Of a stretch of 64,000 nt of DNA, positions 1 through 7,465 are shown piece after piece. This DNA is from Curvibacter sp. AEP1-3 (GTDB lineage: Bacteria; Pseudomonadota; Gammaproteobacteria; Burkholderiales; Burkholderiaceae_C): contig NZ_CP015698.1 of assembly GCF_002163715.1 (NCBI RefSeq), forward strand, positions 434,001 through 498,000. Reading direction: 5' to 3'. Position 1 is the stretch's first letter. Each line of letters begins with the position of its first letter. Position numbers and translations under genes: made by a program. The notes beneath the pieces were generated by a model that was given only the letters and a program-made list of their open reading frames with translations, made no database searches and had not been told where the DNA came from.

Positions 1-269
1 ACATTTCCGTTGGTTTGCCAACGTGTCTCCTAGCGAGGGAGTTTGCGTGGTTTGCAAGAATGTTATTCGTGAACCATCCACCCAAAGCGGAAAAATACCC
101 ATACAGATCAACCGCTTAGCGGACTGACACTGCATGCACCGCCTTGCTGACTGCCATGTTATTCAGCGGTCTTGCGGGGTTTCACGGTTTGTTAATGGAT
201 TGCATATCAAGTCATATACTGCCGAAAATCAAGCAAAAACAATCACTTAGCAGCTGCAAGGGATGCGCG

Positions 270-326
270 CACAATGAGAATCAGGCTATGTTATTCCGCA
301 CTTTTGCGGTCTAAATCAAGTTATGC
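270..326 (+). other. attI-like integron recombination boundary
   Basis: A GTTATGC core (320-326) directly precedes the first cassette gene. It is preceded by a GTTATTC box (290-296) and a short GC-rich spacer, an arrangement like the DR1 plus simple site of class 1 attI. No matching upstream R'' box (RYYYAAC) was found within 100 bp, so this is more likely attI than another attC. Two further GTTATTC boxes lie at 62-68 and 158-164. No integrase gene is visible in bases 1-269; intI would be expected further left. The only open frame there is a minus-strand stretch of about 34 codons from 102 running off the edge, with no IntI resemblance. Recognition is by eye only. Confidence 0.4.
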
Positions 327-712
327 ATAAACCAATGGACGCTGAATCGTTCATCGCGTCAATTCACCCGCTGCTGAAGGCTTCCGGCTTCAAGAAATCC
401 AACGCGACGTGGCGCAAGGATCAAGGTGAAAGCGTTGCTGTTTTCAATGTCCAGAAGTCGCCTTGGGGCGGCGGCGCTTATTGCTTGAACATGGGGGTCT
501 ACTTCCACGCGCTTGGCTCGGAGGCATCGCCCACCGAAAGCAAGTGTCATGTGCAAAGAAGGCTGGACGTTGACTCTCCTGCGTCTGTAGTCGAGGCGGC
601 AACTGAATGGTTCCATGCTCGGGCATCTCTTCAAGGTGCCGCATTGCTGGCAGAGGCTGATTCAAAGAAGGGCTTGGTTTTTCATGCTGTTCGCACCGCG
701 GCATCTGCATAA
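323..712 (+). CDS. DUF4304-like protein, integron cassette 1
   Basis: A 129-aa cytoplasmic protein. Its pattern (N-terminal helix ending GFKK, then W-R-K, a VFNVQKS strand, and a CLNMGVYF strand) matches my memory of the DUF4304 family, whose function is unknown. The ATG at 323 lies inside the recombination core, so the in-frame ATG at 335 (MDAESF) may be the real start. Neither has a clear Shine-Dalgarno sequence, which is common in cassettes. The stop codon overlaps the attC R'' box, the usual cassette design. Expression would depend on an upstream cassette promoter outside this window. Confidence 0.7.
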   Translation: MHKPMDAESFIASIHPLLKASGFKKSNATWRKDQGESVAVFNVQKSPWGGGAYCLNMGVYFHALGSEASPTESKCHVQRRLDVDSPASVVEAATEWFHARASLQGAALLAEADSKKGLVFHAVRTAASA

Positions 713-775
713 CCGATTGGTCAAGCGGACCTGCGCCAGCTCCGCTGGCTGGTCCGCTTACCGCGCACGTTATGC
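707..775 (+). repeat. attC site 1 (59-base element)
   Basis: R'' GCATAAC (707-713) and R' GTTATGC (769-775) are perfectly complementary. Inside them AAGCGGACC (723-731) pairs with GGTCCGCTT (751-759), and GCCAGC (735-740) with GCTGGC (744-749). The 69-bp imperfect palindrome with outer and inner arms is the expected folded substrate of an integron integrase. Confidence 0.85.
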
Positions 776-784
776 ACCACAGCT

Positions 785-1411
785 ATGACAGCGACTGATT
801 GGTTTCGAAATCAAGAGTGGAATGCGGAGATCGAGAAGGATTTCCTCGCTAAGCTCGCGCGTTCTCGCACGCAAAGTGACCAATATCTCGTGATTCAAGC
901 TTTGACAATTTGTAAGACGTATCCCAACGTTGGACTACAACTTGTTGAGCGCTACTTTGAAACGAAGCAGGGTGACTTCGAAGATGCCCGCGCTTTGAGC
1001 GCACGCGCCTATGCCTACATCGCGCTTGAAGACCTAGCTAGCTGTGTAATGACGATGAAGAGTATTCTGGCGATTGAACGGGAAAGACCGCTACACAAGA
1101 CAACGATGTACGTTGATTACCCATATCTAGTCGCTGCCAAAGGGTTGGAGTCTGAGTATCAATCAGCCTTGGCAACTCTTCAGGAACGGCACGCCGATCT
1201 GATATTTCCTCTGGACATTTTCAAATGGCACGCGGCTTTTAGCTTCATAAGCGCCGCACTCAAAGACAAGCTGAATGCAAAAAAGCATGCTGGTCTAGCA
1301 CTCGACGCTGCGCAAATCAAGAAATCGGGGTTCAGGTTTCATCAGACTCTCGGGCTTGTTGGCAGCGAACATCAAGCTACGGTTTCCAAGCTTCGGGGCA
1401 TTTATGCATAA
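785..1411 (+). CDS. hypothetical protein, integron cassette 2
   Basis: A 208-aa soluble protein, mostly helical and probably repeat-like (several 30-35 residue helix pairs, TPR-like). It starts with MTATDWFRNQEWN and has no signal peptide or membrane segment. I recall similar DWFRN-type proteins as unknown cassette proteins but cannot name a family. It begins 10 bp after the attC1 core and its stop overlaps the R'' box of attC2, so it is a complete cassette. The base composition is visibly more AT-rich than the chromosomal genes that follow, as expected for a captured gene. Confidence 0.75.
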   Translation: MTATDWFRNQEWNAEIEKDFLAKLARSRTQSDQYLVIQALTICKTYPNVGLQLVERYFETKQGDFEDARALSARAYAYIALEDLASCVMTMKSILAIERERPLHKTTMYVDYPYLVAAKGLESEYQSALATLQERHADLIFPLDIFKWHAAFSFISAALKDKLNAKKHAGLALDAAQIKKSGFRFHQTLGLVGSEHQATVSKLRGIYA

Positions 1412-1492
1412 CAGGTTGCTCGTCGCAGACACGCAGCAGCAGGTTGCCGCTTCGCGGCGCTTGCTGCGTGCCGGAAAGCGTCAACGTTAACG
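1406..1492 (+). repeat. attC site 2, end of the cassette array
   Basis: R'' GCATAAC (1406-1412) is followed by CACGCAGCA (1430-1438) pairing with TGCTGCGTG (1462-1470). The right core is GTTAACG (1486-1492), which keeps only the GTTA of a perfect complement. Because recombination cuts after the G, the last attC of an array takes its final bases from the original chromosomal site, so the mismatch fits an array end. Bases 1493-1593 hold no gene that I can see. Confidence 0.75.
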
Positions 1493-1593
1493 GCTGCTTA
1501 CAGCCTGTTGCAGCCATTCAAAAAGATAAACAAAACCGCATCAATATCGGTGTCATGCTGACCCTCAAACTAACAGCGCATCGCCCCAAAAGC

Positions 1594-1624
1594 AAAAGGC
1601 CCTCAAGAGAGGGCCTTTTTGTTT
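1594..1624. terminator. bidirectional intrinsic terminator
   Basis: Stem GGCCCTC (1598-1604) / GAGGGCC (1609-1615) is flanked by AAAA on the left and TTTTT on the right. It can stop the small minus-strand gene at 1663-1824 and any transcript leaving the cassette array. Confidence 0.8.
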
Positions 1625-1662
1625 TGCATGCGGCGACGCGGGGTCGCCAGCGGATGCAGGGC

Positions 1663-1824
1663 TTAGCGGTGACGCTTGCCGGGGTTCTTCTTGCTGCGAG
1701 TTGCAACACCACGTTCCAAGCTGATGCGCTGACCGCGACCTGCGGTAGGCAGGGTGTAGCCAGGCAGGGGCTTGGGTGCGGGAGTGGCTTTGCGGTCGGC
1801 TTCGGTAAAGATTTTGTTGCCCAT
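1663..1824 (-). CDS. small basic conserved protein
   Basis: A 53-aa protein starting MGNKIFTEADRKAT. It has a Pro-rich centre and a strongly basic C-terminus (SKKNPGKRHR), so it probably binds nucleic acid or the ribosome. I recall similar small proteins in Comamonadaceae, all of unknown function. The ATG at 1824 is preceded by AGGA at a good distance; the in-frame ATG 45 bp further upstream lacks one. A terminator lies just downstream at 1594-1624. Confidence 0.6.
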   Translation of the reverse strand: MGNKIFTEADRKATPAPKPLPGYTLPTAGRGQRISLERGVATRSKKNPGKRHR

Positions 1825-1961
1825 GTGGCGATCCTGTTGAGGTTGGTGTGAAAACGCGTATTTTCTCATTTTTTCGGGCGCTATTTACAAGCCCCTGATG
1901 GATGGCCCCAACTCATAGCCCTCAAGGCCCGTGGATGGTCGTGGTTTGCCACAATCCCCGC

Positions 1962-2915
1962 ATGCAGGCCTTTTACTCCGACCAGTTCGTTTTGCCCTTG
2001 CCCGAGGGCCACCGCTTCCCCATGGCCAAGTACCGCATGCTGCGGGACCGCATCGCCGCAGAGCTGCCGTCCATCCAGCTAACAGAAGCACCCGCTGCCA
2101 CCGAGGGCGAGTTGGCGCTGGTGCATACGCCGGCCTACATAGATTCCATTCTTCAGGGCACCGCCGAGCCCGCCGTGCTGCGCGAAATCGGCTTCCCCTG
2201 GAGCCCCGCCATGGCCGAACGCGCCCTGCGCTCGGTGGGTGCTACCGTGGCTGCGGCACGTGTGGCAATGATTGAGGGCTTGGCGGCCAACCTTGCCGGC
2301 GGCACGCACCACGCCTATGCCCACAAGGGCGGTGGCTTTTGTGTGTTCAATGATCTGGCAGTGGCCGCCCGCGTGCTGCAAGCCGAATGGGGCCGCAGGC
2401 GCCACCCCGATGGCAGCCGCCGGCAACCCTTGCAAGTGGCGGTGATTGACCTTGACGTACACCAAGGCAACGGCACGGCCAGCATCTTCCGGGACGACGA
2501 ATCGGTGTTCACACTTTCACTGCACGGTGACAAAAACTTCCCCTTCCGAAAGGAGGACAGCGACCTCGACATTCCGTTGCCCGATGGCTGCGCGGACGCG
2601 GAGTACCTGAGCACGCTGGAGCATGCCTTGCAGGAGCTCGAAGGCCGCTTCACCCCCGGCATGGTGTTTTTTCTGGCGGGTGCGGACCCGCACGAGGGCG
2701 ACCGGCTCGGCCGCTTGAAGCTCACGGCCGATGGTCTGGAGGCCCGCGACCGCCGTGTGCTGGACTGGTGCTGGCAGCGCCGGATTCCGGCGGTCATCAC
2801 CATGGGAGGCGGCTACGGCGTGAATCTGGAAGACACCGTGGGTGTGCAGCTCAGCACTTACCGGGTGGCTGCAAGCTACCGCTATCGCTGGGCCGGCCTG
2901 CTAGAGGCCGCGTAG
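1962..2915 (+). CDS. histone deacetylase-like amidohydrolase
   Basis: A zinc-dependent deacetylase of the arginase/deacetylase fold (acetoin-utilization/HDAC superfamily), about 317 aa and cytoplasmic. Visible family marks are GGTHHAYAHKGGGFCVFND (the HH pair and the substrate loop), the metal-binding DLDVHQGNGT, a second metal Asp in LAGADPHEGD, and the C-terminal MGGGYG with the region carrying the transition-state residue of the family. The true substrate cannot be told from sequence; acetylpolyamine or protein acetyl-lysine are options. Start: M in MQAFYSDQFVLPLP fits the family N-terminus. In-frame ATGs at 1902 and 1935 would add 20 or 9 residues, and none has a strong Shine-Dalgarno. 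It converges with the GGDEF-EAL gene, leaving a 1-bp gap. Confidence 0.85.
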   Translation: MQAFYSDQFVLPLPEGHRFPMAKYRMLRDRIAAELPSIQLTEAPAATEGELALVHTPAYIDSILQGTAEPAVLREIGFPWSPAMAERALRSVGATVAAARVAMIEGLAANLAGGTHHAYAHKGGGFCVFNDLAVAARVLQAEWGRRRHPDGSRRQPLQVAVIDLDVHQGNGTASIFRDDESVFTLSLHGDKNFPFRKEDSDLDIPLPDGCADAEYLSTLEHALQELEGRFTPGMVFFLAGADPHEGDRLGRLKLTADGLEARDRRVLDWCWQRRIPAVITMGGGYGVNLEDTVGVQLSTYRVAASYRYRWAGLLEAA

Positions 2916-2916
2916 A

Positions 2917-5268
2917 TCAAGCAGCCTGCGACGCCTGGTGTTTGGCGCGCCAGGCAATGAAATCAGGCAGCGGGATCGGCTTGCTCATGAAGTAGCCCTG
3001 AGCCTCGTCGCATTGCAATTCCACGAGTTTGTCCAGAATGGCCTGGTTTTCTACTCCTTCAGCCACCACGCTCAGGCCCAGGTTGTGCGCCAGATCGATG
3101 GTGGAGCGCACGATCTTGGCGTCGCTCTCGTCGTTCTCCATGCCCATCACAAACGATTTGTCGATCTTGAGTTCATTGACCGGCAACCGCTTGAGGTAGG
3201 CCAAGGACGAATAGCCGGTGCCGAAGTCGTCAATCGAGAGTTTGAATCCACGTTCCGAGAGACGATTCAAGGTGGCCTCCGCACGCTGCGGGTCGTCCAT
3301 GATGGCGCTCTCGGTGATTTCCAGGCAGAAGGCGTTGGTCGGTGCGTTGTGCTTGAGCATCATGGCATCCAGCTTGGCCGGGAAGTCCTGGTCCAGCAGG
3401 TCACGGGTAGACAGGTTGATGGCTACCCGCAGGGGGCGGCCGTCAGCCCGCAAGCGCGGCAACTCCTTGGCAACTTCTTCAAACATCCACAGTGTGAGCT
3501 GCCGGACAAAGCCGGTCTGCTCCGCAAACGGAATGAACTGCATGGGCGGCACCAAGCCACGCACAGGGTGCTGCCAGCGTACCAGTGCTTCGGCAGCAAT
3601 CACCGTGTTATCAGACAGGTTGAGCTTGGGCTGCAAATAGAGACGCAACTGACCGTCTTCCACTGCATGGCGCAGCTCGGTCAGCAAGGACAGGGTCTGG
3701 GTACTGGATGAATCCAGTGCAGGGTCGTAAATCTGGATGCCGGTCGTCTTGCGTTTGGCCACGTACATGGCAATCTCGGCACGGCTGAGCAACATGTCCA
3801 CGTCCTGCGCATGCTGAGGCCAGGATGCGAGGCCGATGCCGGCACTCAGATCGACGGTCTGGTCTTCCAGCTTGAGCGGGGCCTCAAAGGCAGTGGCAAT
3901 GCGGTGGGCAATCGGGGTGGCCTGGGTGGCATCCTGATCTTCCACCATGACCGCGAATTCGTCCCCTCCCAAACGCGCCACGGTGCCCACATCCGGCGTA
4001 ATGTGGGTGGACAAGCGGTCTGCCACGGCCTTGAGCAGCTGGTCGCCGAAGGCATAGCCCAGTACATCATTGACGTGTTTGAAGCGGTCCAGGTTCAGCA
4101 TGATCACGGTGACTGGATGAGCCGGGCCGCCCCCTGCGCTGCTGGCCTGAATGGATTGCTTGATGAGGTCGCGAAACTGGGTGCGGTTGGGCAGACCGGT
4201 CAGTCGATCCCAATAAGCCAGCTGCATGATTTCATGTTGCTGGCCCTGGATGCTGGTGCGCATCTGGTCAAACGCGCGGGACAAGTCCCCGACCTCGTCC
4301 CGGTGGCGCATGGCCGGCAAAGAATGCGAATAGTCTCCGCGGCTGAGTTGCTCTGCCGCTCCGGCCAAGGAGCGCAACGGAACAGTTACACGCTGCGCAA
4401 GCAGGGCGCTACCTATTGCAAAAAGTGCCAGACCAACCGCGGTGATCAGCAACAAAGCCAACTGCACTTTCCGGTAGGGAGCCACGACGTCATCGAGCGA
4501 GCGAAGCACGTAGGTCTGAATGCCTTTCGCCTGTGCACGCACCGCACTGTTTTCTACCACCAGCGTGTCATGCCCCAACACCAGGTCCGCGGAAGAGCCC
4601 AGCTCAGTGAGTTGGGGGTGCAGAGACGCCGGAAGACTGCTCAGCAACAGCTTGCGACTTTCACTGAGCAATGCAATGTGTACCCCGGAGAGCTGAAACA
4701 TGCGATCCGCTTCAGCCTGCTCCAGTCCAAAGCCCATCAGCACCCAGCCTATGGTGAGTGGCGCTTTGACCGGCACCATCACAAACTGAAAGAGCTTGGA
4801 ATCAATCAGCTCGATCTTGTAAGTCAGTTCACCCTGCCCCAGTTCCATCGCCACGCGATGCAGAACCGGGGACAGCTTGTCCTGGGCGGCCATCTCAAAA
4901 CCGGTGGCCTGCAGCGCAAACTGCGGGTCAAGAAATGCCGTGACCGTTGCATTCACCCGTCCACCATGGTTTTCCAGCGTGGATCTCAGGGTCTCAGTGT
5001 CTCCGGAGCCCAGTGCCGAGCGGAAACCGAAATCCTTGGCAACCACCTCTGCACCGAAGCGCAGTCGTTGGGCGTTCTGGTCGAGCAGCTGCCACCAAAC
5101 TTTGTCGCCGATCACCAACTCCTGCTTCACCTGCCCACGCACGTTGCGTTCGACGTTGACTTGCACCACGCCGTACACCGCAGCCTGGATCAGCAACAAA
5201 AGTACCAGTGAGAACGCGACGAATTTGGTTCCCACTCCCCACCGGTCGTAAATCCTACCCAGAATCAA
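2917..5268 (-). CDS. membrane GGDEF-EAL cyclic-di-GMP protein
   Basis: A protein of about 783 aa. An N-terminal membrane helix is followed by a periplasmic sensor region of about 260 residues, a second helix (LLLITAVGLALFAIGSALLA), HAMP, GGDEF and EAL. The synthase signature is intact (ARLGGDEF). The phosphodiesterase residues are present as well: EALVRW, INLS, ITES, DDFGTG, LKIDKSF, EGVE and QGYF. It can therefore potentially make and degrade c-di-GMP. Start: the open frame runs back to 5466 inside the upstream gene, but that part has a nonsense-like composition. I prefer TTG at 5268, which overlaps the upstream TGA (TTGA) and has GGGGAG about 10 bp before it. This implies translational coupling to the cupredoxin-like gene. 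Confidence 0.85.
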   Translation of the reverse strand: MILGRIYDRWGVGTKFVAFSLVLLLLIQAAVYGVVQVNVERNVRGQVKQELVIGDKVWWQLLDQNAQRLRFGAEVVAKDFGFRSALGSGDTETLRSTLENHGGRVNATVTAFLDPQFALQATGFEMAAQDKLSPVLHRVAMELGQGELTYKIELIDSKLFQFVMVPVKAPLTIGWVLMGFGLEQAEADRMFQLSGVHIALLSESRKLLLSSLPASLHPQLTELGSSADLVLGHDTLVVENSAVRAQAKGIQTYVLRSLDDVVAPYRKVQLALLLITAVGLALFAIGSALLAQRVTVPLRSLAGAAEQLSRGDYSHSLPAMRHRDEVGDLSRAFDQMRTSIQGQQHEIMQLAYWDRLTGLPNRTQFRDLIKQSIQASSAGGGPAHPVTVIMLNLDRFKHVNDVLGYAFGDQLLKAVADRLSTHITPDVGTVARLGGDEFAVMVEDQDATQATPIAHRIATAFEAPLKLEDQTVDLSAGIGLASWPQHAQDVDMLLSRAEIAMYVAKRKTTGIQIYDPALDSSSTQTLSLLTELRHAVEDGQLRLYLQPKLNLSDNTVIAAEALVRWQHPVRGLVPPMQFIPFAEQTGFVRQLTLWMFEEVAKELPRLRADGRPLRVAINLSTRDLLDQDFPAKLDAMMLKHNAPTNAFCLEITESAIMDDPQRAEATLNRLSERGFKLSIDDFGTGYSSLAYLKRLPVNELKIDKSFVMGMENDESDAKIVRSTIDLAHNLGLSVVAEGVENQAILDKLVELQCDEAQGYFMSKPIPLPDFIAWRAKHQASQAA

Positions 5269-5879
5269 GCCGCACTCCCCGCGAGTTTGATGACGACCGG
5301 CGCATTGCCACCGCCGACGGTGTGGGCCTGCTCTGCGGCGGCTGCGCCGGTTGGCAAGCTGGCGTGCCAAGTGCGCAGCTTGTAGCTGCCGGCGGGTGCA
5401 TCGATGGTGAGATGGCCCTGGGCATCGGTTTTTCCGAAATAGGGCGTGTCCACCACCACCACCCAAGCAACCATGTTGTCGTGGATGTTGCAGCCCAGCA
5501 CCGCGATGCCGCTCTTGTCGAACACCACGGGATTGGCCGGTACACCGGCGTACAGCTTCAAATCAAAGGTCTTGGCGGGGGAAAACGAATACACGTGGTG
5601 CCGCACCGTGTCGTTGTTAGGAAAAAGAATCGAGGTGCCCGTGGTTACCACCGTTACCGCAGGGGAAAACTGCTTGGCAGCCTGTACCACCTCAACGCCC
5701 TTGAGTGGTTTGGAGGCCGACTTGGCGTCTGCCGACTCCAGAAACACGACCGCATTGGGCAGGGGTTTGCCGTTCTTGTCCTGCACCTGAACTTGCAGGC
5801 CCGCAGCAGAAGCACTGAGCCCCACGGAGGCCAGGCCTGCGAGTAGAAGAAACCGGCGGGTAAGGGCTTTCCAGCGCAT
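5265..5879 (-). CDS. periplasmic cupredoxin-like (methylamine-utilization type) protein
   Basis: A 204-aa exported protein: signal peptide (MRWKALTRRFLLLAGLASVG...SASA), then a carboxypeptidase-regulatory-like beta domain and a plastocyanin-type fold. The likely type-1 copper ligands are His in VRHHVYSF and the cluster GCNIHDNM (Cys-x2-His-x3-Met). The ATG at 5879 has TGGAG 5-6 bp upstream; a TTG four codons earlier overlaps this Shine-Dalgarno and is less likely. The gene overlaps the GGDEF-EAL start by 4 bp, so a periplasmic redox or copper protein and a c-di-GMP sensor are made from one message. Confidence 0.8.
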   Translation of the reverse strand: MRWKALTRRFLLLAGLASVGLSASAAGLQVQVQDKNGKPLPNAVVFLESADAKSASKPLKGVEVVQAAKQFSPAVTVVTTGTSILFPNNDTVRHHVYSFSPAKTFDLKLYAGVPANPVVFDKSGIAVLGCNIHDNMVAWVVVVDTPYFGKTDAQGHLTIDAPAGSYKLRTWHASLPTGAAAAEQAHTVGGGNAPVVIKLAGSAA

Positions 5880-5953
5880 CGATGGCTCCAAGTTGGCTGC
5901 ATCAAAAATGATGCCTCTGCGTTGGAGATTACTCTACCTCAAGCTGCCGCGCT

Positions 5954-6862
5954 TCAGGCTGGAGTTCGCAGGGCTTTTCGCAGTTCCATGCCCAATTCGG
6001 GCTTATGGGCAAAAGGGTCGGTAGGGTTGCGGGCCAGCATCACATCTTCCATGCGGGTCTGGACGGAGCCTATGGCTTTGGGGTGGCTGTAGATGTAGAA
6101 ACGGCCTTCGGCCACGGCATCGAACACCATTTGCGCCACCTGTGCGGCAGTCACCTTGCCACTCGTCACTGCCTTGTCGGTCATGGCCTGGCCGATCATC
6201 TGGCTACGGGTGAGTTGGGCTGGAGCCGCATCCGAGGGACGGTTGCGCTCGCTCTGGCTGATGCCGGTCGGCACAAAGAAGGGGCACAGCACGCTGGCAG
6301 ACACTTGGTCGGTGACCAACGCCAAGTCCTGGTACAGGGTCTCGCTCAGCGACACCACGGCGTGTTTGCTCACGTTGTAAACCCCCATGTTGGGGGCGTT
6401 CAACAGGCCCGCCATGCTGGCAGTGTTGACGATGTGGCCCTGCCAAGCAGGGTCTTGTTGGGCGGCTTCCAGCATCATCGGGGTAAACACCCGCACGCCG
6501 TGGGCCACGCCCATGAGGTTGACGCCCAGCACCCATTCCCAGTCGCGGGCGGTGTTCTCCCAGATCAGGCCCCCTGCCCCCACGCCGGCATTGTTGAATA
6601 CCAGGTGCGGCGCGCCAAAGCGCTGCAGCGTGGCGGCACCCAGCGCCTCCACCTGTGCAGCCTGCGACACGTCGACCCGCATGCCTAGCACCTGAGCGCC
6701 TGCGGCCTCCATTTCAGCAACCGCCTTGTCGAGCGCGTCTTGCTGCACGTCAGCGAGCACCAGGTTCATGCCCAGCCGGGCGCCTATGCGCGCACATTCC
6801 AGCCCGAAGCCGGAGCCGGCACCTGTCAGTACAGCGGTTTTGCCTTGAAAGTTTGGAATCAC
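5954..6862 (-). CDS. SDR family oxidoreductase
   Basis: A classical short-chain dehydrogenase/reductase of 302 aa. It has the Rossmann glycine motif TGAGSGFG near residue 15, the NAG motif (FNNAGVG), a catalytic Ser in NTASMAGL, and Tyr-x3-Lys in YNVSKHAV. It has an unusual C-terminal extension of about 40 residues (IYSHPKAIGSVQTRMEDV...). The start is GTG at 6862 with GAGGAG about 10 bp upstream. The substrate is unknown. It is the last gene of the minus-strand acyl-CoA cluster, so an acyl or alcohol substrate is plausible. Confidence 0.85.
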   Translation of the reverse strand: MIPNFQGKTAVLTGAGSGFGLECARIGARLGMNLVLADVQQDALDKAVAEMEAAGAQVLGMRVDVSQAAQVEALGAATLQRFGAPHLVFNNAGVGAGGLIWENTARDWEWVLGVNLMGVAHGVRVFTPMMLEAAQQDPAWQGHIVNTASMAGLLNAPNMGVYNVSKHAVVSLSETLYQDLALVTDQVSASVLCPFFVPTGISQSERNRPSDAAPAQLTRSQMIGQAMTDKAVTSGKVTAAQVAQMVFDAVAEGRFYIYSHPKAIGSVQTRMEDVMLARNPTDPFAHKPELGMELRKALRTPA

Positions 6863-6901
6863 AGGGTTCTCCTCGTTATTGGGTTGGGTCAGCGCTGCTT
6901 T

Positions 6902-7465
6902 TCAGGCGCCGCGCAGCATTTCCAGGTGCGGAATGCCGTCTTCGATGTAGGGCTTGCCCACGTCCACAAAGCCATGACGCTCGTAAAAGGACTTGAGGTG
7001 GGCTTGCGCGCCGATGCGAATCGGTTGAGGGCCCCACTCGCCTTCCAGCGCTTTGACGGCCTCAGCCATCAACAAGTGGCCGAGACCACCACCGCGGGCG
7101 TCGGGCTTGGTCACCACGCGGCCTATGCTGGCTTCGTCAAAGGTGACTCCGGCGGGGAAGCAGCGCACGTAGGCGATGAGTTCTGTCTTGGTTTGCCCAA
7201 CAGACCCGCCGGGGAGTGAGGGTGGCAGCGGGCTCTGCTCCGTGTCCCCCGCCCGCTGTGCGGGCTCCTCCTTGACCTGCGCAGAACCCGCAACCACCCT
7301 CACTCCCAGAAGGTGCATGGCTTTGTCGTCCAGTCCATCCATATCCTGGAACACACAGTTCTGCTCGACTACAAACACCTCGCTGCGCAGGCGCAGCAAT
7401 TCATACAACTGCCCGCGGCTCAGTGCATTAAATGTGAGCCACTGCCATTGGATATCCAAGCTCAT
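6902..7465 (-). CDS. ElaA-like GNAT N-acetyltransferase with inserted linker
   Basis: A 187-aa GNAT acetyltransferase resembling E. coli ElaA (about 150 aa). The N-terminal part (LYELLRLRSEVFVVEQNC) and acetyl-CoA loop region (RGGGLGHLLMAEAV) are clear, as is the YERHGF C-terminal strand. The extra length comes from a Pro/Gly/Glu-rich stretch after LLGVRVVAGS. That stretch is encoded by a 96-bp palindromic element (7212-7307) that keeps the frame. The start ATG overlaps the stop of the GST-like gene (ATGA), so translation is coupled. The substrate is unknown. Confidence 0.85.
   Translation of the reverse strand: MSLDIQWQWLTFNALSRGQLYELLRLRSEVFVVEQNCVFQDMDGLDDKAMHLLGVRVVAGSAQVKEEPAQRAGDTEQSPLPPSLPGGSVGQTKTELIAYVRCFPAGVTFDEASIGRVVTKPDARGGGLGHLLMAEAVKALEGEWGPQPIRIGAQAHLKSFYERHGFVDVGKPYIEDGIPHLEMLRGA
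7212..7307. repeat. nested palindromic element inside the GNAT gene
   Basis: Two 27-bp arms (7212-7238 and 7281-7307) are inverted repeats with 3 mismatches; the outer 14 bp (GGGAGTGAGGGTGG / CCACCCTCACTCCC) are perfect. The 42-bp centre holds another hairpin, GCCCG (7251-7255) / CGGGC (7261-7265). The whole 96 bp equals 32 codons with no stop in the gene frame, and it falls exactly where ElaA homologues have no sequence. It looks like a small palindromic mobile element that inserted without breaking the gene. No second copy was found in this window. Confidence 0.7.

Noticed and set aside
1..102. Start of an integron integrase gene on the minus strand
   Set aside because: The open frame from 102 leftward reads MGIFPLWVDGSRITFLQ, which does not resemble IntI N-termini.
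1444..1851. 135-codon plus-strand frame after the cassettes
   Set aside because: It crosses attC2 and a terminator and lies antisense to the small basic protein gene; composition not protein-like.
3811..5211. 466-codon plus-strand open frame opposite the GGDEF-EAL gene
   Set aside because: The minus strand carries all GGDEF and EAL motifs; the antisense product is compositionally odd (rich in His, Gln and Arg).
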